A stretch of DNA of 64,000 nucleotides from Capniomyces stellatus (lineage: Eukaryota > Kickxellomycota > Harpellomycetes > Harpellales > Legeriomycetaceae). The notes beneath the pieces are model-generated. The model saw only the letters and a program-made list of their open reading frames with translations, was not told where the DNA came from and ran no database searches. Both the position numbers and the translations under genes were made by a program. Positions 1 to 9,906 of this stretch are shown here, piece by piece. The stretch covers positions 396,019 to 460,018 of the forward strand of contig LUVW01000008.1 of the NCBI GenBank assembly GCA_001661515.1, given 5' to 3'. The stretch's first letter is position 1, and the number at the start of each line of letters is the position of its first letter.

Positions 1-607
1 GCCTGTCGTTAAACCTATAGTATAGAATCCGACTGGACTTGAATACAATAATAAACAATAATAAACAACAATAAACAGTAATAAACATAAATAAACAGTA
101 ATAAACAGTAATAAATAGTGACAAACAACACGATACTTGGATTGTTATGAGCAAATAGTTGATATCTAGAGATTGGTATGGACGTGTAATTCTAAATAAT
201 CATAAACTAGTCTGTTAATAGCTAAATGAGTAAACGGCACACGCCTACAAAAGTTACGTGAAACAGATAGCAGATCCAAAAATAACAATAAAGACGGTAA
301 ACGGCTAGCAACGTATGGTTGCATTTTTTTTTGATGCGAGTTAGAGTCAAGACATTTTCTTCAAGTAATCATAACGCCATTTACATACATCCAACCCTGT
401 TGTCAACAGCACAAACATAGTCTAAACAAAACAAACAACCCACGGTTATACAACCGTTCGTATCATTATTATATGGAAAGATTAGTCTAGCAGCGACTAA
501 CTTTGACTTTTTCTATTTTTGAGACGATGAACATTTTTTTTTTTGGAAATTGATACTGTTAATAAATGATAAAAAACAAGTTTTTCTAAAACAAGAAACA
601 ACTAATT
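1..607. other. AT-rich spacer, no gene seen
   Basis: I see no supported gene here. The stretch contains a degenerate tandem repeat near its start and presumably the 3' flank of the SDHC gene. Confidence 0.6.
44..118. repeat. Degenerate AATAAACA-type tandem repeat
   Basis: The words AATAATAAACA, AACAATAAACA and AGTAATAAACA recur about seven times in a row with small changes. It is a simple AT-rich repeat with no visible coding role. Confidence 0.8.
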
Positions 608-1659
608 TTAGTAAAAGAAGGAAAAGTAAGTTGATGACAAGAAGGTGGCAGCAATCACAACGTATCCTGAAGACTTAAGTTGAGGCAACTTGAGGTACTT
701 TCCTGACTTCCACACCAAGTGACGGATGCCTTCAAATGTGTGATAGCTGAATACTGATGAGACAGCAAACTTGAGCGAATAAAAGATCACATCAGGGAGT
801 CCAGCAACGACGGAAGAGACGGTAGCTGCATCGAATGTCAATCCAAACATTGGTGCGCAGGCAGCACTAACGCAACCTGCCATAGCGCCTATTTTTATCA
901 TTATTATTTTAGCAGCATGCAATTGTTAGTTGGTTAGTTTGGTCATAGTAAAGTAGAGTAAGGTTATCTTTTATGATGATGCCACTCTAAACCAATACAA
1001 ATGTTTAAACAAAAGACAAAAAATAAAAAGAAAAGCAGAGTAGGAGTAGGGTGTGTGTGTAATCGTATGCAAAAAGTTACCAAAGGAAAGGCACAACGCT
1101 GTCAAACGGTTAGCACCTGACATGTACATTGTCATTCCTGGTTTAAAGATGGTAAGATGAGGAGAGACAGGTCTGTTCAACTTGGCAACGCTGGCCTTCT
1201 CGGCTTGTGTCGACATGAATTTAAAGGTGCTGGCACCGATTGATTGATTGATAAATTTCGATGTGTTCAAAATTGATCTAGTGGCCACGGAATTAAAGGA
1301 TCATTTTATGACTTTTTATTTAACAAAAAAAGGAAATAATTCAGATGAAACCAAAAACATAAAGAATAAGGAAATAGTGTTAAATCTTACCTTGATTTGA
1401 GCAACGATGTTTGGCGCAGGCCCATGGCTCTGGTTTGGCCCAGAACTCCGACTGGAGATTTAAATTGGAATATTAAACATCAATTAAGACATTAGTGTCC
1501 ATATTATGGTGTCATTGAATTATTGATGTTATATCACGATGATGCAGTTCAGGGTGGTTAAGCATAGGTAATGAGTGTGTTTGTATTTCAGGCAAACAAC
1601 TAAATGTGTATATAGCTTAACAGTAAAGGCTTACCATTTCTAACGATTCCAGAGATCAT
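608..1659 (-). CDS. SDHC: Succinate dehydrogenase cytochrome b560 subunit (SDHC/Sdh3)
   Basis: Membrane anchor of mitochondrial complex II, which binds haem b and passes electrons from succinate to ubiquinone. Four exons can be built: 1659-1635, 1451-1391, 1277-1081 and 888-608. All introns are GT-AG and the joined frame gives 187 residues, a normal length for the family. Exons 1-3 encode a basic, Ser-rich leader expected for mitochondrial import. The family signature RPVSPHLTIFKP follows, then the quinone-site helix, here SGANRLTAL. Exon 4 carries the haem-ligand region SYHTFEGIRHLVW and a final hydrophobic segment. Oddities: the usual His-Arg of the quinone helix reads Asn-Arg, and the first exon codes only eight residues plus one base. 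The family call is strong; the first two exons rest on splice-site and frame agreement. Confidence 0.9.
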
Positions 1660-2569
1660 TTTGATAACAGTTGGATTTAAAAATAAAGTTGTAATTGTGA
1701 ATAGTAAACCAAGAAACGGAATATCGAGCTGTTAATATACAATAATGATGTAATAAACTGGACTTTGGCTGATTTTTGCAAAGTTGTGTGAATTTGACGC
1801 TAGTTAATTGCATTTACGATAAACAAACTCTACACATATTTACATTAAACAAATGTTTTTTTTTTATCAAAAGCCCTTATCACTCGTAATTATTGGGCAA
1901 TTTATTAGAGCATGTCTTTGCTTTAATCCCCAAACTGCATCTAAAATTTATCTGCCCCCTGGATTTGACCAAGTAAAAGCCCATTCAATTATTGTGAAAA
2001 CACTTTGATGTGCTGTCTTTAATTGGCCAATTGTGTCTGGCTTATTTTTTGCTTTATTTTTTTTAACTTTTGGGCTTTATTTCTTTTGGCTTTTTGGCGT
2101 TTTGTATTTAGCAGGCTTTCATATTCAGTACTGGCCGGGACGCCTCGCAACACACATAATTCAAGTGCTTTGAGTATTTATAGCAAAGGCCTAAAGCTGA
2201 TCGGTTGTAAACAGATAGTCCGGTTTGGTGGTGAAAAGATGTAGAGTGCGTATGCAAAACATCAGTTACTTACCATGGAACAGTAAGCAAACACCAAATA
2301 AAGCAACTAAAGGTTGTTGCCTAAACAGTGTTTGCCATTCACTTTGGTATAATTTAAACCAAATTCAAAAAATGAAAAAGATCAAAAATGAAAAAGAAAA
2401 ACTAGCACATCGAGTAGCCAAACGGCAAACTTGTAAACAGGTCGTTGTTGACCGATAATAGAGCGTAGTGTGCATTGATAGTTTAAAGCTTTTATACATT
2501 TATTAAGTTAGCATCAAAAAAACAAAGATGTTTAACAGTATTCTATAATGCTAGTGTAGATAAATAAAT
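1660..2569. other. Spacer between SDHC and L26, no gene seen
   Basis: This holds the SDHC promoter side and the L26 3' flank. Short plus-strand open frames between 2023 and 2458 lack any recognisable family, so I do not call them. Confidence 0.55.
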
Positions 2570-3477
2570 TTATTCGGCTTTGGCGGCTTCACGACCAGCA
2601 GCCTTGCGCTTCAACAAATCCTCACGGTCTTTGTTGATCTTCAAGGTGGTGATAGCAACGTTTGATGGGTGAACACCAATTGGGACAGAGCTACCGTTAA
2701 CCTTTTCGCGAACCAAACGATCAACGTGGATGACCCACTTTTTACGGTAGACCTGTGTGACCTTTCCTTCACGTCCTTTAAAGGTACCGCGGGTTACAAT
2801 AACCTCGTCACCCTTAACAACTGGAACTGAACGTACGTTATATTTGGCACGGAGATCCTTTGACAAGGTTGATGACATGATCTTTCTGCGCTCGTGGGAG
2901 GCAGCAGAGAAGTGAGCCTTGCGGGACTTGCGGCGGGATGATGAAACGTCTGATTGATAAAATAAACAAGTCATTTAATTATTAATAAAGAATAAGCATC
3001 GACTACACCTTACAGCTCCCAAGTGAAAAACAAACTTGATCGTTCAGCAATTAAGCTGGCACAAAGTAAAAGTGCGTATACCTTGAGACGCCAAGCAATG
3101 CCAAAAGTAGAATCACAAAGACTAGACTATTTACGCAAAGGAGTTGGACTTGAATCCAATTAATACCCCTTTCCAAGCATTAAACAACCAATCTTTCAAA
3201 ATTCTGCCCTCAGCAACACCTGACACCAACAAGGATTTTGTTTAGTACTTGGATAAATATGAATAGTAAGCGGGTTCCTTTTATCTCAAGCATAGATGCA
3301 AGCGTACAAACAAAACTAATAAAGGAATTAAAGGTTACAGCAGTATTCACATTCAAGTAAAATCCGATCAGAGAGTAGAACGGATTCAATGTTATACGAT
3401 CAGTTTGTTATTTAACACTGGTGCACAAATCTAAATCCTACTTTAATAATATTTAACTTACCTGGTGATCTCTTCAT
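2570..3477 (-). CDS. RPL26: 60S ribosomal protein L26 (uL24)
   Basis: Large-subunit ribosomal protein of the uL24 family, acting in the cytosolic ribosome. Exon 1 is 3477-3462 (16 nt, residues MKRSP plus one base) and exon 2 is 2949-2570, separated by a 512-nt GT-AG intron. The product is 131 residues, in the range of eukaryotic L26 proteins. It shows the KOW motif region [20 protein letters not shown], followed by the conserved [11 protein letters not shown] and the basic C-terminus. A long intron right after the first few codons is typical of fungal ribosomal protein genes. I searched the intron by eye for a box C/D snoRNA and found no convincing C box. Start choice is fixed by the spliced frame. 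Confidence 0.95.
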
Positions 3478-4334
3478 TTTGTATTTCTTATTTATTACAC
3501 AAGTATATAGATTCAAAACGAACTTAAATGTGCGAGAAAGAATGTTTCCAAATTAATCGTTTAGAAAAACTATATGTCGAATCTTTAAGAAAATTTGTTA
3601 TTGCCAAAAAAAAACTATTATTAGTTAAAAAAAAATTATCAATGTAAAAAATTGAGAAAAAATAATTTAATCTAATTACAAAATTTGTAAAGTGTATAAG
3701 CCAATAATATTCGAGTGAAAAAAAAACTGTCAAGAACAGAAAACCCACTCTTGACAATATCGAGCTATTGTCACCATGTTAGGCATGGGGTACTCTATTT
3801 GGGTATACAAAGTGCAGCTATGGTTTGTTACATATGTTGGCTAGCTGAACAAGCAAAGACAAAGCTAAGCTAGTCGTTCATAAAAAACTAGATGGGTTCA
3901 TGAGATACAAGCAAGCAGCGCGAACCTTCAGTTCTGAATTTTTTTGCTTATGTTCATTTGAGAATTCTTTTCCTCCCAAGATTTATATCGAGCCTTATAA
4001 CCATACAACTGTACAAACAAAGCAAAAAGTTCATTTAAAAAAAATCAGCGCTGCGTCCTTGAGTTTTCTGCCATATATTTAATAGTGGTAAAAGGAACAG
4101 AAAGAAAAAAAACTACAGAAAACTACAAAAAAAAAATACAGAAGACTAAAGTGGACATAGCCTTGTTGTGTTTACGACACACTAATTTAGCCTTATTCTT
4201 TGTATATAAACGAAGCATATAGTAGATATTTCCTTGCCAAGACGACTCAATAAACAATCAAATTGCAAAACAAAGGTGCCTTTCCTTTCTTTTCCCGTTT
4301 TGGAGTTAAAGAAAAAGAAATAGGTTAACGCAAG
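3478..4334. other. Spacer between L26 and aminopeptidase, no gene seen
   Basis: AT-rich with many homopolymer runs. It should contain the L26 promoter and the 3' flank of the aminopeptidase gene. Small open frames on both strands have no recognisable content. Confidence 0.55.
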
Positions 4335-6182
4335 TTATGCAGCAAACTCAAGGCAGAAGGCAACAGCGACTTTAGCAAACTCCAATACGTGCTCAAAGTC
4401 AATGGTCTCAACTGTATCTTTTGGAGAATGGATAAATGTATTCCCGGCCAAGTCACCACTTTCAAACGACATGGATGATCTGTAACCAGCCTTATGCCAA
4501 GAAGCATGATCAGAGCATCCATACCCACTACGAATCAAGTAGAACAAGAACAAGAACAAAAACAAAAACAAAAAAACAGAAATGCACCCACACCTTGTAT
4601 TAATATCATTATATCTACTACAACCCCCATCAAACAAAAGTACATTCGAGCTGCGGACATATTACAGCCTAATACTATTGAAGCTGTCCAACTTACCATT
4701 TGAGATCAACCGGCTTGAGGCGGGTGTATTCCAGCACAAGAAGTCTAATAAAGTCGTTCAAGGCGGGGTCGGAGTTATCAGCAATAATTCCGTAGACTTC
4801 TTCACCTTTATAGAAGCCAGTCATGTCAAACTACAGATTGGACAGGTTTAATATTGTTAGTGTGTTAGTATCATACAGATTGTACATGTGGGTTTATACA
4901 TTCATTAAAGTGGCGATTAGCCATGTGCTCACGTACATGTAGCTGTCCAACCATATTCACGTTTCTAGAAAGGTAATCCTTGGCAACGTCTTGAGAACCC
5001 AAAAGACCACCCTCCTCTCCTGCATACCAGTGAAACTCGACGGTTTTTTGTGGATTGAAATTGCTTTCCAGCAAAACTCGGAAAGCGTCCATGATGGTGA
5101 CAGTACCGCTGCCATTATCATCTGCACCAGGTGCTCTTCCGAACCTACACACCATTCAGTTTTCAAACATGTTAGGCAACGGTTTTATATGTTGGTGTTG
5201 TAATTCCATTCCTGATAAATGCTTGTAGCCTACCATGGGATCCATGTATTTATTGAGTCAAGATGTGCTGTAACAATAACAACTTCACTTGCTGCATCGC
5301 CCTGTCCTTCAATTCGGGCGATAACACTGGGCTGTTTGAAGTTGTGCTCAAAAGTATCGACACTAACGCTCATGGTTGTTTTAGACTTGCTGATGATGCT
5401 TAAAATTTCATCTTTTATCCAAATAGCGGCGTTTTTCTATGCATAGTTTACAAAACATCAGTTTTCAGTCAATGGTCATTGGTTGCTGTATAAATGATTA
5501 TGGCTACTTTGACATCATTTGTGTAGATATTTACCCCAAAGTCTGAGTCAAAGTATCTGGTTTTAAATGCTGACAACTGGGTGAGTTTGGATTTCATGAA
5601 CTTTGGTGAGAGCTTGCTGCTGGTTTTCAAAATAGCATTACCACGCGACAATGTTGTTGGGAAATCTATTGACAGTAAATATTTAGTTGATATATGTTAA
5701 ATATCAATACTAGCTTGTATACCAACTTTTTTTTCTTGGCTTTTCCTTCAACTTTTCCTTTTTTTCAACATTATATAGTTGATACTGGCAGTGTTTGGTG
5801 GCTTTTTTTTATTACTACTTGGTACCAAACGTCAGTAACAGTAATAAAAGCAGCACTTACTTGGTAAGCCTAGTGGTTTAAACTCGTGGCTCTCCAAAAG
5901 TTTTGCGTCAGTAATGTCCATGAAATTTACATTAAGCTTGCGCAATTGAATGATATCTTTTTCTGACATCCAGGTAGGGGGCTTTTCCTCGGAGGTTCTA
6001 ATAAGACGTTGATTCTTATAAAACCCTTTCCCGAGTCCAGTGTTCGAGTACCTTTCAAAGTCATTCTGCTCTTGGTACCCGAGCTGGTCAGCATCACTAA
6101 GCTTGAATGCCTTTTGTTTAAAAGCATCTGCCAAGGTTATGGTAGCCAGCAGTGAGATACATAGGGTTATTCCGTAATGCAT
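4335..6182 (-). CDS. Secreted leucine aminopeptidase, M28E zinc peptidase
   Basis: Extracellular or vacuolar metallo-exopeptidase that removes N-terminal residues, with a preference for leucine in this family. Six exons: 6182-5861, 5665-5535, 5436-5234, 5144-4937, 4830-4697 and 4527-4335. They join in frame to 396 residues, the usual length for fungal LAP1-type enzymes. A signal peptide [20 protein letters not shown] is followed by a propeptide-like segment. The two-zinc site is visible as [17 protein letters not shown], the catalytic pair in [11 protein letters not shown] and HFDMTGFYK. The last exon gives [16 protein letters not shown] and the final zinc ligand region [13 protein letters not shown]. 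Introns have varied donors, including GTACGT and GTAGGC. Intron 5 contains an AGAACA/AAAACA microsatellite. Family assignment is secure; substrate preference is inferred. Confidence 0.93.
4540..4576. repeat. Hexanucleotide-like microsatellite inside aminopeptidase intron 5
   Basis: AGAACA units grade into AAAACA units on the plus strand. The run lies wholly in the intron and does not affect the protein. Confidence 0.8.
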
Positions 6183-7991
6183 TTTTCAACTTTGGTAATG
6201 AATGGTTGTTATTTTCTGTTAAACTTGAATGTTTGTTTATTTTATTTGTAGTTGTAGTTGTAGTTGTAGTTAAAGTTATATTTTAATTTTGTAAAAATAA
6301 ATTAGTTAGAAAGTTGAAGAAGGCCTTTTTAAAACATTAACTGCGGACCAAGAGCATACAAATACGAACTTAAAATAAGAGTGTCTGAAACCAAGCTAAA
6401 AATAGTAAATAATAGAGAAAAGTGTTTTTCACTATAGTAACTTTCATAACTTTTCACATTTATTAACGATCATAATAATAAATTTCAATAAATAAAAAAA
6501 GAAAAGTGCTTGTAAAAAAGGAAAAGTATTGGCAAAATTTCGTTTACTTTTAGTAGCTCGGTTTGAATTTTTGTCACAAGTTGATTTTCGAGATGAGTTA
6601 ATCACTGCAAAAACTGAATTGCGACTGCAATAGCAACAATTAATTTCAATGAAGACTAAGCTGTGAATTTTACAATGACCTCTTTATTTTTTTCGTACTT
6701 CACGTTGGGAATCCCAATGCAACTAAATTGCTATTTTTAAAGTGAATTCTAACAAGTGTGTACATTTTTTGCTCGTTTATTAAACTGCACAATCTTTGAA
6801 ACGCACTTGTTTATTGGTCAGATTTGGGATTTCTTACTCTTTCTTTTCTCTCCCCGCTCCACCACCTTTATTACACTGACTTGCAACTTATTTGTTAGCG
6901 CCTGCTGAGTAAAGCTATCTCCCTACCATTTCAATAAATATGCACGAGAATGATATCATCTCTTCGTAGCACAGCTAGCTTGGTTACTGAAAAAGCATGT
7001 TATTCAGCCTAGCTCACTTTTAAATCTAATTCAAAATTCCAGAAAGAAAAAAAAGACACTATAGAAACAGACAGCACATTTTCTATCAGATTCTTTATTT
7101 TATAAATCAAGTGCCAACTCTCGCAGTTTTCAAAGCAGCCTAACCACACATATCGGTATCGCTTCGATTGCTTATGAAAGATGACAAGTCCGTTGAGAAA
7201 AGAAATAGAACGCTTTAGGATGGAACTGGTTATTGCGACTATATAATATTCCCATCAATAAAAAATAAAATCACAATTTTTATGGCAAACACGCAAGTGG
7301 AGTTTGGTCATGTGAGAGTAATAAGAAGTACAGCGCGTTCTGGATTTGGAAATCAAAAGCTAATAAAACCAACTCAATCTGCCTAAAAACCAGTTCAAAT
7401 CGAGATATTATACACCGCAGTAGTAGCTTGTGTAGTAAAAGAAGCTGACTTTGCTTATAAATAGCATAAGGAGACTCGTACCATGCTATAAGGATTGTAA
7501 AGAACATCGATTGGTTGAGCGGTTAGTAAACCACTTTCAACTCGGCTTCTAAAAGGATAAAAGTGAATCGGGCTTGTTAATTGAGTAATTGATACACAAA
7601 TCGAAAGAAAAAAGTTATAAACATAATACTTTTTTATTTTTTTATTATTGAAATATGCCATTTTTTATTTTTTTTATTGAAATTAAAACATTAATATTTT
7701 TTTTAATGGATTATGAGTAAAGAAATTTTAGAAACAAATCGCGAAACTTAAAGTAATAAGGTCATTACTTTAGTATAGATGTAAATCAGTTCTCTGGTTT
7801 GCACAAATAATATATATAAAATAAAAAGTGGTTGATATATTAAAAAGTGTAGAAAAATAACGAATATACCAGAAAGGTAAAACAAAAAAAGAGCAGTAAA
7901 CGTACAGGTTATACAATCAAAGTGACAAAAGTAAAAAAACAAAACGGAATAAAAAGGAGGATTTGTGCGACAAAATCGGATACAATATAAA
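6183..7991. other. Divergent spacer between aminopeptidase and SF3B4
   Basis: This is the shared upstream region of two divergent genes. A (GTTGTA)4 microsatellite lies at 6247-6270. Near 7632-7686 are two T-rich words ending in ATTGAAAT that recur elsewhere in the window. A 34-codon plus-strand frame at 7282-7386 begins MANTQVEFGHVRVIRS and reads protein-like, but I recognise no family and cannot support it as a gene. Confidence 0.5.
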
Positions 7992-9418
7992 ATGTCGGCG
8001 CCAACTGAACGGAACCAGGAGGCAACAATATACGTGGGAAATCTTGATGAGCGAGTAACGACAGAACTTCTGTGGGAGTTGATGGTGCAGGCAGGGCCAG
8101 TTGGTAAATAATAGTTTTGTTAGAACAAACATGTTTTGAGATTGGCTAGTGAAAAAGAAGGAATAAAAAAAAGGAGTTGAGGGGTGGAGGACTTGAGTCT
8201 TTGTTGGTAACATGTTAAATTGTTGTACAAACACTAAAAAGAAAAGTAAATGAAAATATTTTTGATTAATTTAACAAATAGTCAATATCCATTTGCCAAA
8301 GGATCGAGTTTCCCAAACAACACAAGGATACGGCTTTTGCGAATTTCAGTCTGAGGAAGATGCAAGCTATGCGGTAAAGATAATGAATATGGTCAAGATA
8401 TACGGAAAGCCTATAAGGGTGAACAAGGTAAGTAGCGATGTTTAAAATTGATGACAGAATGCTACTGCAATTATAAGAACAAAGGAGCATAAAGTAAAGT
8501 GAGATGAAATGGCAATGTATTTAAATTCAATTAGGCGTTAGCGGACAAGAAGCCAGTGGATGTGGGAGCGAATCTGTTTATAAGCAATTTGGATCCAGAT
8601 GTGGATGAGAAGCAATTGTATGATACGTTTAGCGGGTTTGGGACAATAGTGGTGACTCCAAAGATAGTAAGGGACATTGATAGCGGAAATTCGAAAGGGT
8701 ACGCGTTTGTTTGTTTTGATAGTTTTGAATCTTCAGATGCGGCGATTGAGGCAATGGATGGGCAGTATCTAGCGAACAAGAAGATATCAGTGAACTATGC
8801 AATTAAAAAGGATGGGAAGGGGGAGAGGCACGGGTCAGCGGCCGAAAGGCTGCTTGCGGCGCAGGCCAAGAAGAACAGCGGTGCAAGCGAGAATACAAAC
8901 TTTGGGAATGTTGGCGGATACAATCCAAGCGTGAACATGAACCCAAGCATGAACATGGACATGGGTATGGGCATGGGCATGGGTCAAGGCGTTAATGTAA
9001 ATAGTATGGGCGGGCATGGTGGGTTTGGAATGTATGGCGGACCTGGGGTTGGCCAGAACCAGCACCAACAAATGGCACCTATGGGAAACACAATGATGCA
9101 ACACCAAGGAATGCACATGGGCATGCAAGGCCATCGTACCAGCCACGCACCCGGATCAGCTCCGTATGCTCCACAGCAACAGTACCGGCCCAACTCGAAC
9201 TATGGACCTCCATGTAAGCACACTCTGTTAAAATGATACATATCTATGCATCACTTTTTTTTTTTTTTTGAAATTGTCTGGCTTTGCATACTACGCGTAA
9301 ATGTATTTATTGGTTTTGGTTTTGGTTTTGGTTATGATTATGATTATGATTATTCATTTCGCTTTTTAAATAACAACCAATAACATTAACGTTGTAAATA
9401 TGATTTGTAGATGGCTAG
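7992..9418 (+). CDS. SF3B4: Splicing factor 3B subunit 4 (SF3B4/Hsh49)
   Basis: Component of the SF3b complex of the U2 snRNP, which holds U2 at the intron branch point. Exons: 7992-8103, 8282-8427, 8535-9213 and 9411-9418, giving 314 residues. RRM1 (about residues 12-86) has RNP2 IYVGNL and RNP1 GYGFCEF. RRM2 (about 99-178) has LFISNL and KGYAFVCF. The linker and the [10 protein letters not shown] stretch after RRM2 match this family. The C-terminal third is Met/Gly/Asn/Pro-rich, like the Pro/Gly-rich tail of SF3B4. The last coding exon adds only eight bases (Tyr-Gly-stop) after a GTAAGC donor. Reading through that donor would instead end five codons later at 9236, so the very C-terminus has two possible forms. 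Confidence 0.93.
9312..9352. repeat. (GGTTTT)n then (ATTATG)n microsatellites in last SF3B4 intron
   Basis: Two abutting six-base repeats lie in the terminal intron of the SF3B4 gene, ahead of the 8-nt final coding exon. Confidence 0.8.
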
Positions 9419-9906
9419 AAATATGAATGAAAAATAAGGTAGTAATACTATTTGATTTACCCCTAACACTAAAATAACAACAACAACAACAACAACAAAA
9501 CTCTCGCTTTTAAAGCATAATCAGACCTGAATAATGTCGATTTTTCACTTGCTAACTAGCTTTTATTTTTTTATTTTACATTTCTTGCGACATATCAAAC
9601 TAGTCTTATTACTAACTTTAATACTGTTATTTTGTTGAAGTTGATTATAGAAATAAATATATTAATTTGAAATAGTAAACCTGAAAAAAATCGAAACTAA
9701 TAAAAGAAAATATACCATCGTTGTTAAGGCTGAGACAAAGAGTGAGAGGGGGGGGTGTGATGGATGTAATTTTATTGTACAGTATAATACTAGGATTGAT
9801 GTAATATGAAAATAAAACCGTTTACTAGAGATAAAAAGTAAATAAAAAAATAAGTAGATTAAAACAAAAGTAAACAAAAAAAAAATTAAATTAAAATTAA
9901 AATGAA
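9419..9906. other. Convergent 3' spacer
   Basis: Short region between the 3' ends of SF3B4 and the Integrator-like gene. It contains an (AAC)n run near 9476-9498 and A-rich stretches suitable for polyadenylation on both strands. No gene is seen. Confidence 0.6.

Noticed and set aside
2950..3461. Possible snoRNA in the L26 intron
   Set aside because: Ribosomal protein introns often host box C/D snoRNAs, but I found no C box (TGATGA) paired with a D box in the right orientation.
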